14,498 bases of DNA from Thalassiosira profunda (lineage: Eukaryota > Bacillariophyta > Thalassiosirophyceae > Thalassiosirales > Thalassiosiraceae), in the NCBI GenBank assembly GCA_036939355.1, contig JALLAP010000319.1, forward strand, positions 1-14,498. Reading direction: 5' to 3'. The position numbers and the translations under genes are program-made. Shown here piece by piece: positions 6,966 through 14,498 of the stretch (the first letter of the stretch is position 1; every line of letters starts with the position of its first letter). The notes beneath the pieces are model-generated. The model was not told the origin of the DNA. It saw only the letters and a list, made by a program, of their open reading frames with translations, and did not search any database.

Positions 6966-8615
6966 TCACTGGCTCGCCTTCGTTCCTCTCTTCCTCTTTC
7001 CACCCAAAACTTTCGTAGAAAAGAGCGATGGCATGGACCGAATCAGCGGATAGCTCGCTTTGATACTATACCTGCCAACACACTCGAGAACCCGTGGCAT
7101 CAGATTGACTCCCATGGTCACCAGCTCCTGCAGATTGGCGCCCTGCAGATTATCACCATTGCGGAAATAGAACTCGCGTATCTTCAGACGAGCCACTTTG
7201 GCCTTGTCCGCGCCCTCATTGATCTCCAAGAGACGCTTGCAATCAGATCCCGCTTCAGGGAAAAAAGTCCAGTCTCGATTAGAACCCTCGACTTTGGTAA
7301 GGGTGTGATTGGAGTTGCAGATGCCCTCAATGCTCGTCTTGTCGCACAACGCCGAGACAATCACTGACTCTTCCATGTTGCCTGCGTTGTACATTTCCAG
7401 TGTCTTCAGACTGGCGTGTCCTCTCATGCCGACAAAGAATCTAGCCCATCCCGCGGTGGAGACTTGGTCCACACCCCACAAATCCAACGATTCCAAGGAA
7501 GAAATACCATTGAGGCACTGAACAAAGACTTCAATTTGTGCGTCCCCGATGCTGTTGCCTCCTAGATCGAGATCTACGAGCGCACTGGTCTGCAACAGAT
7601 TGAAGAAGGTTTCCCACCCGCTTTCAGACAAGACGAACTCGCCATCGGGGGGTGACACTGCCAGCGCCAGATCCAGACGTTTCAGTACCTTGTTGCTCGA
7701 GAGGGTCTCGGCAAGGATGATTCCTCCATTTGGACCAATACGGTTTCGCCAAAAGCTGAGATTCTCCACCGACGAGTTGTTCAGCCCATCCGAGATTGCT
7801 TCAATTCCAGCCTCCGTAATTCTGCCGTGTTCCATCTCGTAGTCTCTATTCAACGTCAGGCTTTTGATATTGCTGAGAGTTGACAGCGAGTTTCCAAGAG
7901 CGGTTGCCACTTCGTCACTGATTGTGTTCTCTTCGAGGTTGAGCTCTTCAATACTGGTGCTCTTCATGGCGTCCAGAATCTTTGTCATTGACGTTGCAGT
8001 GATGCTATTGACACGTTTCAGACCAAACGTCGACAGAGTTGCTGTGCAATTAGATATCGCGGATGCCAGTAGCTGGGCTGTCCTGGCACTGAGATCGAAA
8101 TCACCAACGATAAAGCAGCGAAGTTTGGGGCTCTCCCTCAGACACGGGGTGAGGATCGACACGACGTCTTCCATGTCAACACCACAGTTGACGTCCTCTT
8201 CCATGTCCTCACGACGGGTGTAGCCCCCCTCGATCGACAGGTACTTGACCGACCTATTGAGAGCCACTGCCCGATAAAATGCTTTCGCGTTGCGAATCCC
8301 TGCCCTCTGATCCCTTGCAGTCAATGCCTCTCGGTCTGTTCCATCGATCCAGTCCTGAATTTCAATGGACCGCAGACGAGTGTTCTCAGAAATGGCAGCA
8401 CCGTCGCTCTCCCAATCAATCGAAAGAGGATTGAATTGGAAGTTTGGGTGTGTTCCAGTGAATAATGTCACGTCGAGCAAAGCCACGTCACTGTGGTTCT
8501 CTTTCAACAGGCGTAGCGTTTCTTCGGTGATATGTGCAGGCTCGTACCACCGCTCGTCTGGCCCCGAGTTATCAGAACCCACAGACTCGTCATCATTGTC
8601 GTTGTTCTCCGCCAT
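6966..8615 (-). CDS. Leucine-rich repeat (ribonuclease-inhibitor-like) protein, 549 aa
   Basis: This is a single-exon frame from the ATG at 8613-8615. The N-terminus (residues 1-25) is acidic and Asp/Asn/Ser-rich. From about residue 110 to 400 it carries RNI-type LRRs of roughly 28 residues, for example SIEELNLEENTISDE and LVDLDLGGNSIGDA, with the LxxLxLxxNxI pattern. Some units are degenerate. A C-terminal helical segment (about 450-535) follows, with a DCKRLLEINEGADKAKVARLKI stretch, then a basic end containing KRKRG, which could direct nuclear import. I recall diatom genomes holding large families with this LRR plus conserved helical C-terminus plus basic tail; their function is unknown. 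LRRs of this type are protein-interaction scaffolds. No signal peptide, membrane segment, NB-ARC or kinase domain is visible. It converges with POLH and diverges from HSBP1. Confidence 0.88.
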   Translation of the reverse strand: MAENNDNDDESVGSDNSGPDERWYEPAHITEETLRLLKENHSDVALLDVTLFTGTHPNFQFNPLSIDWESDGAAISENTRLRSIEIQDWIDGTDREALTARDQRAGIRNAKAFYRAVALNRSVKYLSIEGGYTRREDMEEDVNCGVDMEDVVSILTPCLRESPKLRCFIVGDFDLSARTAQLLASAISNCTATLSTFGLKRVNSITATSMTKILDAMKSTSIEELNLEENTISDEVATALGNSLSTLSNIKSLTLNRDYEMEHGRITEAGIEAISDGLNNSSVENLSFWRNRIGPNGGIILAETLSSNKVLKRLDLALAVSPPDGEFVLSESGWETFFNLLQTSALVDLDLGGNSIGDAQIEVFVQCLNGISSLESLDLWGVDQVSTAGWARFFVGMRGHASLKTLEMYNAGNMEESVIVSALCDKTSIEGICNSNHTLTKVEGSNRDWTFFPEAGSDCKRLLEINEGADKAKVARLKIREFYFRNGDNLQGANLQELVTMGVNLMPRVLECVGRYSIKASYPLIRSMPSLFSTKVLGGKRKRGTKASQ

Positions 8616-9190
8616 CTATACAAAGAGCAGAGCATAAGAAGATGAGCGACGGGGGAAGGCAAATATTTTGGCACGTCCCCGCTCGCTCTCCGCAAAATGA
8701 GCATAGCATGCCCTCTGTGCGGGAACGTGAGCAAACGGACAGATCCTGCCCCCACCGCCGACATCCAGCTACCGCCGCCACAATTCCAGCAGCACCGAAT
8801 AATACAGCCCCATCGTCACGAAGGCAGCGCAGGTACTGCTATTCCGTACTGCACCGTTGCAGCAGGCAGCAACGTCTCAGCCCGGACATCACCCCACGAC
8901 AATGACACGATTCAATCCCGCCGCCCGCCTTCCGCGCCACGGCCAGCCCCACACAAAAACCGCCCCCGACCCCCCGCCGATGCCACTCACCTCGCCTTCC
9001 TCTCACTGCTTGGCGGTGGCAGCTACACGCGGCAGAGGGCGCCGGGAGAGGGGAAAGGGGAAGAGGAGAGGGGGAAATGAAGAACGTCACGTGACCAAAT
9101 TCACGTCGTCGTCACGTGAACGTCAGTTGCAAAAAAAAGTGCTCGCACGCAAAGCAGGCGATTCGGCGGCGAGGCTAGAGAGCGAGCGCG
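8616..9190. promoter_or_regulatory. Divergent intergenic region between the LRR gene and HSBP1
   Basis: This 575-bp gap lies between two divergent start codons. It is mostly C/A-rich on the plus strand until about 9035. A polypurine stretch (about 9046-9084) follows, then a paired palindromic element at 9084-9125 that is listed separately. ORFs through this stretch are proline/arginine-rich, overlap each other on both strands and show no family pattern, so I do not call them. No classical heat-shock element (alternating GAA/TTC) was seen near HSBP1. Confidence 0.6.
9084..9125. promoter_or_regulatory. Twin TCACGTGA palindromes with ACGTCA half-sites
   Basis: TCACGTGA occurs at 9087-9094 and 9112-9119, centred 25 bp apart. 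Each has an ACGTCA (TGACGT on the other strand) overlapping or abutting it, at 9084-9089 and 9120-9125. CACGTG is the core bound by bHLH and G-box bZIP factors. TGACGT is the core reported for CREB-type bZIPs and for aureochromes, the blue-light bZIPs of stramenopiles. The module ends 65 bp before the HSBP1 ATG and 469 bp before the LRR ATG, so HSBP1 is the likelier target. Factor identity is inferred. Confidence 0.55.
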
Positions 9191-9552
9191 ATGGCCGATA
9201 ACGCCCCCCAGCCTGCCGCGGCGGCGGCCCCAGAGAGCCCAGAGGACCTGGATGTCTTCGTCAAGGAGCTGATTGATAATATGGTAAGCCGCTGTGGGCG
9301 CGGGATGCAGGTCTCAGGCGGCCAAACGGAATAAATGCATCGTCTGATGTTTCTCACTCACCTCACGCACTCCAATCCGCATCTGCACCACAGCAAACTC
9401 GGTTCAACCGGCTGAGCGACCAAATAATCAGACGGATCGACGACATGGGCGGGAAGATCGACGCGCTGGAGCAGTCGATTAACGAGCTGATGGATCAGGC
9501 GGGGGTGGAGTCGACGTCCTCCGAGAGCGCGACGAAACGCAATGCAAAATGA
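9191..9552 (+). CDS. HSBP1: Heat shock factor-binding protein 1 (HSBP1), two exons
   Basis: Exons 9191-9283 and 9394-9552 encode 83 residues. HSBP1 is a small nuclear coiled-coil protein that binds the HSF1 trimerisation domain and dampens the heat-shock response. The diagnostic core is in exon 2: a RF-RLSDQII-RIDDM segment followed by IDALEQSI-ELMDQAGVE. It matches the human and plant family almost residue for residue, with heptad-spaced I, L, M and V for a trimeric coil. Exon 1 gives an Ala/Pro-rich start and the VKELIDNM helix. Length is typical (human 76). The start is the first ATG in frame; the region just upstream has the paired palindromes. The gene is divergent from the LRR gene and convergent with VIT. 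Confidence 0.95.
9284..9393 (+). other. HSBP1 intron (110 bp, phase 0)
   Basis: The donor is GTAAGC after ATG (Met31) and the acceptor is CACAG before CAA. It is the longest intron resolved in the window. It cleanly splits the variable N-terminus from the conserved coiled coil, and the exon-exon product reads through the family motif without a gap. Confidence 0.9.
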
Positions 9553-9856
9553 AGGCGATACATTGATATTGAGAGCATTATTTGACTTTGGAAGGCAACT
9601 GTGCTGTTTGTGGGTTTCTGAGGGTGCATTTCGTTGCTCAAAGAGCCGCAGATAATGGCAATCGTGTTCATTATTTGGGTGCCGGGTGTTGCAAGTGAGG
9701 AATTGGTGCTATTTTGGGGTTCTGCAGGGTTGCAATTGTATCAAGGACAAGGAGCTGCGGTGATGACTGATGGCAAGTTGCTGGGCGTTGTAAGAGGTGC
9801 AGAGTGGATGGCATTGCACAAAGTCACGCTAGCCTATCTCTTGGTGCTATCTGTAA
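9553..9856. other. Convergent 3' intergenic region (HSBP1/VIT)
   Basis: These 304 bp separate two stop codons and presumably hold both 3' UTRs. The sequence is G/T-rich on the plus strand. A plus-strand frame that starts only at a TTG (9634) and runs antisense into the VIT gene is hydrophobic but has no family pattern. No exact AATAAA was seen; AATAAT or TATTATT-like variants cannot be assigned with confidence. Confidence 0.5.
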
Positions 9857-11038
9857 TCACGTGCCCAACTCCTCCTCCTCGCCAACGAGAGCCTGGAACC
9901 CCACACCGATTCCGTACGCCACGGCGCCTCCGGCTGCTGTGATTGCCAGATTTTCGAGTGCGGCGAGCCACATGTTTCCTCTCGTCGCCCACGTCTTTAC
10001 TGCACCAACAATGAACAGCCCGATGCCACATGCTAGCCCTGCGACGATCAATCCCACTGTCGGATCGTCCACAAAGGCGAACGGAATCACCGACGGCAAT
10101 GCCCCGACAAAGAACAATGCCAGGCTCGTGGCGCCGGCGACAAAGGGACTCCGGACCTCCTCGTCAATCACACCAAACTCTAGTGCGATCATGATCTTCA
10201 ACAGAGCATCCGGATTCGCTGCGTAATACCGCATCATCCTCCGCCTCAGCTTCCTCGCTTCTCTCGCAACTCGACTCGACCGCTCATCGTTGTCAAAACA
10301 CAAATGGGGCTGCGAGCCTGGTATTCCAATCAGACTCAGCAAGTGCGTCAGCTCCTCCATCTCTTCCGCGTGGTATTGCCGGATGTGGTCGTGCTCCAAC
10401 TTTATTTCGCCCTCCATCACCTCGTTCTGGGATTTGGTCGCGACGTACTCTCCCGCAAACATCGATATGGCCCCGGCGATGGCGCCGGAGATGGCGGTGA
10501 GTAGTACGCCGTCGACCTCCATTCCGCCGCCCACGACGCCGGCGACGAGGAGGAACGTGCTGACTAGTCCGTCATTCACGCCTAAAACCATGTCGCGGTA
10601 GTATTGTCGCGATTTCACCAGGTGATCTTGGTGCGCGGGATGGTGGGGTTGTTCACTGCTGCTATTGCTGCAATTCTGTTCGTCCTCCGCAGCTGCGGTT
10701 CTATCCGGAAACTCGTCCGATCCGTAAGCCGCGGCAGCGTTCGCCGCTGCGGCGTTGGAGATGGCATTGGCCGCAGAGGTAGCGGCGGCGGCAGCCGTAG
10801 CAGCCGATGCCAAGACGGAATTGGGCGACGAAGCTCGATGGCCTCCCTCCGCTTCTTTGTGCACATGCATGCTCAGCCCGCACGCGTGGCTCGACGACGA
10901 CGAGCGCGCATCTGTATCTCCATCCGCCGTTCGATCACATGATGTGCACTTTGCGGCGAACCCCGTGGAATCATCGAGGCTCCCATACGACGACGAGCTA
11001 CGGCCGCTTTCGACGTGTCGCTGCATAACCTGCATCAT
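9857..11038 (-). CDS. VIT/CCC1-family iron (Fe2+/Mn2+) transporter, 393 aa
   Basis: The VIT1/CCC1 domain runs from about residue 148 to the end. TM1 carries MVLGVNDGLVSTF (D156), matching the conserved acidic TM1 residue of VIT1. TM2 has AGAISMFAGEYVATKSQ, including M193. A cytosolic segment of about 206-290 is rich in Glu, His and Met (E-E-E-H-H then EEMEEL), the position of the metal-binding domain in plant VIT1. Three hydrophobic helices follow (about 300-320, 325-347, 358-382). The family moves cytosolic ferrous iron or manganese into a vacuole or similar store in exchange for protons. The first 147 residues are an extension unlike the compact family members. It has a Cys/His-rich patch (31-67), Ser runs and a poly-Ala tract (about 82-108). 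The start is the first of two adjacent ATGs. Upstream codons stay open for a short way without an ATG, so a further 5' exon is possible. Confidence 0.93.
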   Translation of the reverse strand: MMQVMQRHVESGRSSSSYGSLDDSTGFAAKCTSCDRTADGDTDARSSSSSHACGLSMHVHKEAEGGHRASSPNSVLASAATAAAAATSAANAISNAAAANAAAAYGSDEFPDRTAAAEDEQNCSNSSSEQPHHPAHQDHLVKSRQYYRDMVLGVNDGLVSTFLLVAGVVGGGMEVDGVLLTAISGAIAGAISMFAGEYVATKSQNEVMEGEIKLEHDHIRQYHAEEMEELTHLLSLIGIPGSQPHLCFDNDERSSRVAREARKLRRRMMRYYAANPDALLKIMIALEFGVIDEEVRSPFVAGATSLALFFVGALPSVIPFAFVDDPTVGLIVAGLACGIGLFIVGAVKTWATRGNMWLAALENLAITAAGGAVAYGIGVGFQALVGEEEELGT

Positions 11039-12133
11039 TTTGCTGCGTGGTTTGCCCCTCGGTTGTTGCCTCTCATTCTTCTTTGCCTTTGCCGTAGGCT
11101 CTCTTGCTGTCTTCTTTGATAGATAATTGAGTTCGCTTTCGTCGTTCGTCGGGAAAGCAGTCCCGCAAAATGAACCCTAAAATAAGAAAATAAGTCACGA
11201 GTTGCAATTGCAAGTTGCTTGGACTCCCTGTTGCAAACGCCGGAGCAGACTTTTTGATTGCAGATTCTGTAACAATGTCGATTTACGATTCCTGGTACAT
11301 GTTTCTACAGGATTCATCTAAATGAAACATTTGTTACATTTGTTGCACAAAAAACACAACATTCGAGAAGGCACCAGACCATGGAGCCGGGCCTCGCCTT
11401 CAGCCGCCGTTAGAGAGTGCACCCGCCCCCGCGCAGACCGAGTAAAATCGTCGGAGGCCCCGCACAGCGTCGGTGAGTGATGGTGTGGCCGGTGGGGCGT
11501 TGTGGTGGGCGGAGGAGGTCGGGCGGACGTCCGGTCGGAGGGTCGGCGCGCCGCGCGTGGTTGGGGCGTGTCATCGGTGGTGGGGGTGGGCAGGATGTCA
11601 TGCAGGGCTTTGCAGCCGGTGCTTGGCGGCATGGGGGAGAGGTGTCTGCAATTATGCCGCGTTGGGACCGTTAACCGGTGTGTGTGGTGCTGCAATTTTC
11701 TGCCGCGCCGATGTTTGCCCTTGGGGCCTCCACCTGGGTTCCCCGTGCCAAGACCAGGCAGTTGGGCGGCCGAGCCCGGTGCCGTCGTCGGGGAGCGGAG
11801 GTTCGGCGCCTGCTCTCCTCGCCACTGCCCTGGCGTAGGGACCTGTTGGCATGGCGCGGGTCCCTGGATCTCTACTCGGAGTGTTCATGTCGTGGGTGGT
11901 ATTTCTGCTAGTGGTGCTAGGTGCTAGGTGGTCATTGTGTGTTCGGGGATAGGGGGACTGCAAGGCACCTGATCTCTCTCGTTGGTTGATGCCCTCGGAT
12001 GAGCCTGAACTCTACCTTCAGTTACCCTCCAACACTAACCAAGTTCCATCGCATCACTTCCTCATATCACAGGCTCAGAGATACACCCAAGCACTGAGCT
12101 GCACTAAGCTTTCAACAACACATCACAAGCACC
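11039..12133. other. 1.1-kb stretch without a supportable gene
   Basis: This lies between the VIT start (minus) and the coiled-coil gene start (plus), so it should contain two promoters. 11160-11390 is AT-richer and holds a perfect 12-bp palindrome TTGCAATTGCAA (11202-11213). 11400-11930 is GC-rich with a strong G bias; ORFs there are shadows in several frames on both strands with no family pattern. 11990-12133 is CA-rich and ends in ACC-ATG, consistent with a 5' UTR. A decayed repeat or an unannotated non-coding transcript cannot be excluded. Confidence 0.5.
11461..11640 (+). other. G-skewed GC-rich island with two-tier G-quadruplex motif
   Basis: A hand count over these 180 bases gives 94 G and 35 C, about 72% GC with a G-over-C skew near 0.46. 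G runs of three to five are frequent. The block at 11576-11590 has four G runs separated by single T residues, enough for a two-quartet quadruplex. It lies about 500 bp before the coiled-coil gene. Confidence 0.6.
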
Positions 12134-14216
12134 ATGTCCGAAAAGGGCAAGTCCGAGAAGCGGAGGAAGGATGGAAAGAGGAGCAAGTCGAGGTCGGGCA
12201 CCTCGCCCACGCCCGACGCCCAAATGGACCACCCGCAGCCCGCCAAGAGCAAGGCCAAGAAGCGCGGAGGCGCCACGCCCCTCCTGAACGGCCGGACCCC
12301 GGCCCGCCTCGACCCCCTCTTGCTGGCCCGGGGCATGTCCTCGCGCTACCTCTCCTCCCGCGTTTCCCACGGCCTCACCCCCCTCGCCAAGGACGATATC
12401 GACAAGGACCTCCGCCACATGGAGGCGTACCGCAACGCCTGCGACGGGTACAGCCAGCAGCTCTTCNGATATCGACAAGGACCTCCGCCACATGGAGGCG
12501 TACCGCAACGCCTGCGACGGGTACAGCCAGCAGCTCTTCGCGTGGCGGAACCAGGAGCTCGTCCGGGGCGGGTACTTCGGGAGCTTCGCCCCCATCGCGG
12601 GCGGGGACGGGGCCGTCCAGACGTCGTCCAAGTTTTCCATGCCCAGCCGGATCGATCCCGAGGAGGAGAAGCGCCTGTCGCTGTTGCGGAAGCGGATCCA
12701 CCAGTCCGAGTTCGAGCGCGAGAGGCTCGAAACGGAGTACCTCAGCCTCCGGGCGCATTACGTCCACGAGAGCCAGCTGGCGCGGAAGACGCAGGCGTAC
12801 GAGGCGGGGCGGTGGGAGCTCCTCCGCGAGGCGATGGCGAGGAGGGCGAAGGTCCTGGGATTGATGCGCGCCAAGATCGCCATGGGACGGGACGTGGAGT
12901 GCCTGTTGAAGTACCGCGGCGGGCTCGCCGAGAAGGCGAAGAATGGCGCTGCGCCCACCGAGAACGGGGCTCCGGTCCCCGAGGACAAGAAGGACAACGC
13001 CGGCGTGGACCTCGTGGAGGTCTGGAACGGCGTCAACGCCCAGCTGAAGGAGGCCGAGCTGGCGTGCTCCGAGCTTGAGACGCCCGCGGTGTTGTCGCAG
13101 ATGGTCTCGGACCAGACGCTGAATGGGTCTCGCTCACCCAAGAGGGATGGTGGCAAGGGCCCCAAGCGCAGTGGCAGTACCAGTTCTGATAACGACCCGA
13201 ACAACAAGGCAGAGACCCACCTGATTCCCTGGGACTGCGCGGTCGAGCCGCGGACGCCATACGAGGTGCCGTTGCTGCTGAGTTGCCTGAGCTCCGCGAC
13301 GGACCGNCTGCGCGGTCGAGCCGCGGACGCCATACGAGGTGCCGTTGCTGCTGAGTTGCCTGAGCTCCGCGACGGACCGAGCCGTTGGCTATTGTGAGTG
13401 CAATGTTTGCTCCTCGTGTTTCCTTGTCTGGCCACCCACATTGAACTCACTGACTTGCGTGACCTTTCATCCATTCTTCAGTGACGGACAAGACCGTGCC
13501 GGCCGCCATGACCTGGCTCGAGTCCACCCTGCCGGAATCCACTGCCGCCTACGACGGCGACGCCAAAGATCTGGCAAAGCTGCGCGACGAGGTGCGCATC
13601 CTCGAGGAGGAGCTAAAGCAGGAAGGCGAGCGCAACACCGAGCTGCAGAAGCAAATCGTCGTTTCCCGTAAGAGGGGCGACGAGATGGTGTCGCTTATGG
13701 GCCTGCTGCGCTCCGAGACGGAGGCCGTGCTGGAGAGGTAAGCTCCTGACGTTGTTCTCGCGTTCAAATTGGTCAAGGGGTGCTCACGCATCGTTCTTGA
13801 CTCTTATTAGGCACAACGTCATCATGGAAACGCCGGAGGCATGCGCAAAATCGGCCGAGCTTTATAAGAAGCTTCTCGAGGAGGAGAGGCTCAAGAATCC
13901 TCCCGGCGAGGGCGAGGAGGATGGAGATGAAAATGAGAGCTCTGGAGAGGACGATGACGATGAAGGGTCTGATGATGGTTCTGTTGGAATCAAGGAGATC
14001 ACTGTGGACAACGACAGCGCAGGCAACGTCGCAGGCGAGTCGGACGACGAGTCCGAAACAGCAAATGGTGGCGCCGAGGAGGGAGGCGGAGAGCCTGCCG
14101 AGGATGAAGACGAGGGAGAGCCCCGTAGGAGCAAGCGGCGTGGGGATGGCGACGAGGAGTCTTCCAGCCTGACACCACCAAACAACCAGGGTTCCAAAAA
14201 GAGGAGACGGTACTGA
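12134..14216 (+). CDS. Coiled-coil protein with acidic tail, nuclear type (591 aa after artefact removal)
   Basis: The frame is interrupted by two duplicated 72-bp blocks, each with one N. Counting each block once, the coding segments are 12134-12466, 12540-13306, 13380-13393, 13482-13737 and 13811-14216. They total 1776 nt, exactly 591 codons plus stop. Introns are 13394-13481 (phase 1) and 13738-13810 (phase 2). The start is ACC-ATG-T at 12134. Residues 1-50 are Lys/Arg/Ser-rich. About 152-240 is a charged helical coiled coil, and about 398-480 a second one (KLRDEVRILEEELKQ). About 490-575 is strongly acidic, with runs of Asp and Glu, followed by RRSKRR and a terminal KKRRRY. Basic ends plus an acidic tail suggest a nuclear, chromatin- or RNP-associated protein. 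I do not recognise the family, and functions such as histone chaperone would be guesses. The 5' exon is very GC3-rich, unlike the last exon. Confidence 0.82.
12395..12539. repeat. Assembly artefact: exact 72-bp direct duplication around an N (12467)
   Basis: Bases 12395-12466 are repeated exactly at 12468-12539 with one N between them. Copy plus N is 73 nt, which breaks the reading frame. Dropping one copy and the N restores it. This is the pattern of two contig ends that overlap but were joined by a gap symbol instead of being merged. Confidence 0.93.
13235..13379. repeat. Assembly artefact: exact 72-bp direct duplication around an N (13307)
   Basis: Bases 13235-13306 are repeated exactly at 13308-13379 with one N between. 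The overlap has the same length as the first one. Removing one copy plus the N restores the frame just before the first intron. Identical 72-bp overlaps at two places in one gene point to a fixed overlap setting in the assembler. Confidence 0.93.
13394..13481 (+). other. Coiled-coil gene intron 1 (88 bp, phase 1)
   Basis: The donor is GTGAGT following TAT T, and the acceptor is a pyrimidine-rich TTCTTCAG before TG. The split codon T/TG gives Leu and the frame continues into TDKTVPAAMTWL. The in-frame alternative through the intron reaches stops and is Cys-rich and unlike its flanks. Confidence 0.88.
13738..13810 (+). other. Coiled-coil gene intron 2 (73 bp, phase 2)
   Basis: The donor is GTAAGC after GAG AG, and the acceptor is CTTATTAG before G CAC. 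The split codon AG/G gives Arg. Without splicing the frame stops at once (TAA at 13739-13741). Splicing continues the second coiled coil into HNVIMETPEA. Confidence 0.9.
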
Positions 14217-14498
14217 CAGAGAGCGAGATCCTTCCAGCTCATTTGGGTGTTGTTGAGGCGCCAACCAACTCTGCTCGGCCCCACCTGTTGCATTGTCTAC
14301 ATCAGAAGATCAATAAGATAAAAGGTGTTTGTGTTTGACGATATGACACTCCAAGTTAGTTCTGTTTGCGTGAAATGGAACAGACAAGCTCTCTAAGAAC
14401 GCCCTCGCCTCTCACAGCAACTTCCGACTACTTCCGAATCTGTTCGTAGAAAAGAACACAAGCGCAGGTAGACGGCACCCCATCTGTCGTCGCATTTC
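14217..14498. other. 3' flank of the coiled-coil gene to the window end
   Basis: These 282 bp contain an AT-rich patch (CAATAAGATAAAA near 14310-14323) that could hold the 3' end signal. On the minus strand, a frame from the window edge stays open for about 33 codons to a TAG near 14396. It could be the tail of a gene lying to the right, but it is too short to call. Confidence 0.35.

Noticed and set aside
8857..9201. 114-codon plus-strand ORF running into the HSBP1 start
   Set aside because: Low-complexity Pro/Arg/Gly sequence in a different frame from HSBP1, crossing the palindromic promoter elements.
9401..9409. GGTTCAACC resembling a tRNA T-loop
   Set aside because: Lies inside the conserved HSBP1 coding exon, with no matching A-box, anticodon arm or acceptor stem around it.
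9634..9942. Hydrophobic plus-strand ORF between HSBP1 and VIT
   Set aside because: Opens only at a TTG, overlaps the VIT 3' end antisense and has no family signature.
11171..11179. Single telomere-like AACCCTAAA
   Set aside because: Only one unit, with no array and no subtelomeric context.
11473..11927. Several overlapping ORFs on both strands in the GC-rich island
   Set aside because: Stop-poor because of G+C bias; products are Gly/Arg/Pro-rich and mutually overlapping, with no splice-supported model.
12395..13379. Tandem duplications as a biological feature
   Set aside because: Exact identity, equal 72-bp length and a single N between copies at both sites point to assembly, and the frame needs only one copy.
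14396..14498. Possible C-terminal tail of a minus-strand gene at the right edge
   Set aside because: Only about 33 open codons; no recognisable motif and no way to see the rest.

Overview
The window is compact nuclear DNA of a protist. Six of the seven genes are assembled with confidence, and the seventh runs off the left edge. Introns are short (68-110 bp), with GTRAG donors and AG acceptors. Gene starts and ends lie a few hundred bases apart. The 38-residue OPR-type repeats, the RNI-type LRR protein with a basic tail, the VIT-type iron transporter and the splice pattern together suggest a diatom, most likely a Thalassiosira-like centric species. That placement is inferred from family recall, not from a search.

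Layout, left to right. (1) 1-1228, minus: 5' part of an octotricopeptide (OPR)-type RNA-binding protein. (2) 1430-4111, minus: 893-residue intronless TPR protein. (3) 4112-4408: shared divergent promoter. (4) 4409-6774, plus: DNA polymerase eta in four exons, with an unusual C-terminal tail. (5) 6966-8615, minus: LRR protein, convergent with POLH. (6) 8616-9190: divergent promoter with a paired TCACGTGA/ACGTCA element. (7) 9191-9552, plus: HSBP1, an 83-residue two-exon gene that is easily missed. (8) 9857-11038, minus: VIT/CCC1-type iron transporter with a long N-terminal extension. (9) 11039-12133: about 1.1 kb without a supportable gene, including a strongly G-skewed island. (10) 12134-14216, plus: coiled-coil/acidic nuclear-type protein in three exons, interrupted by two assembly artefacts.

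Two exact 72-bp direct duplications, each split by a single N (12467 and 13307), are unmerged contig overlaps. Removing one copy plus the N at each place restores one 591-residue frame.

The strongest functional link is the head-to-head pair of POLH and the TPR gene across 297 bp. POLH keeps the catalytic and dNTP-pocket residues of true eta polymerases. Its tail has no cysteine, so it has no zinc-finger UBZ, and carries PIP-like and UIM-like motifs instead. The TPR protein has a nuclear-localisation-like cluster and a weak resemblance in TPR layout to FANCG. A co-regulated DNA-damage-tolerance pair is a testable hypothesis, not a demonstrated one. The other neighbours (LRR, HSBP1, VIT, coiled-coil protein) show no evident shared pathway. 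No tRNA, rRNA, CRISPR array or complete mobile element was recognised.
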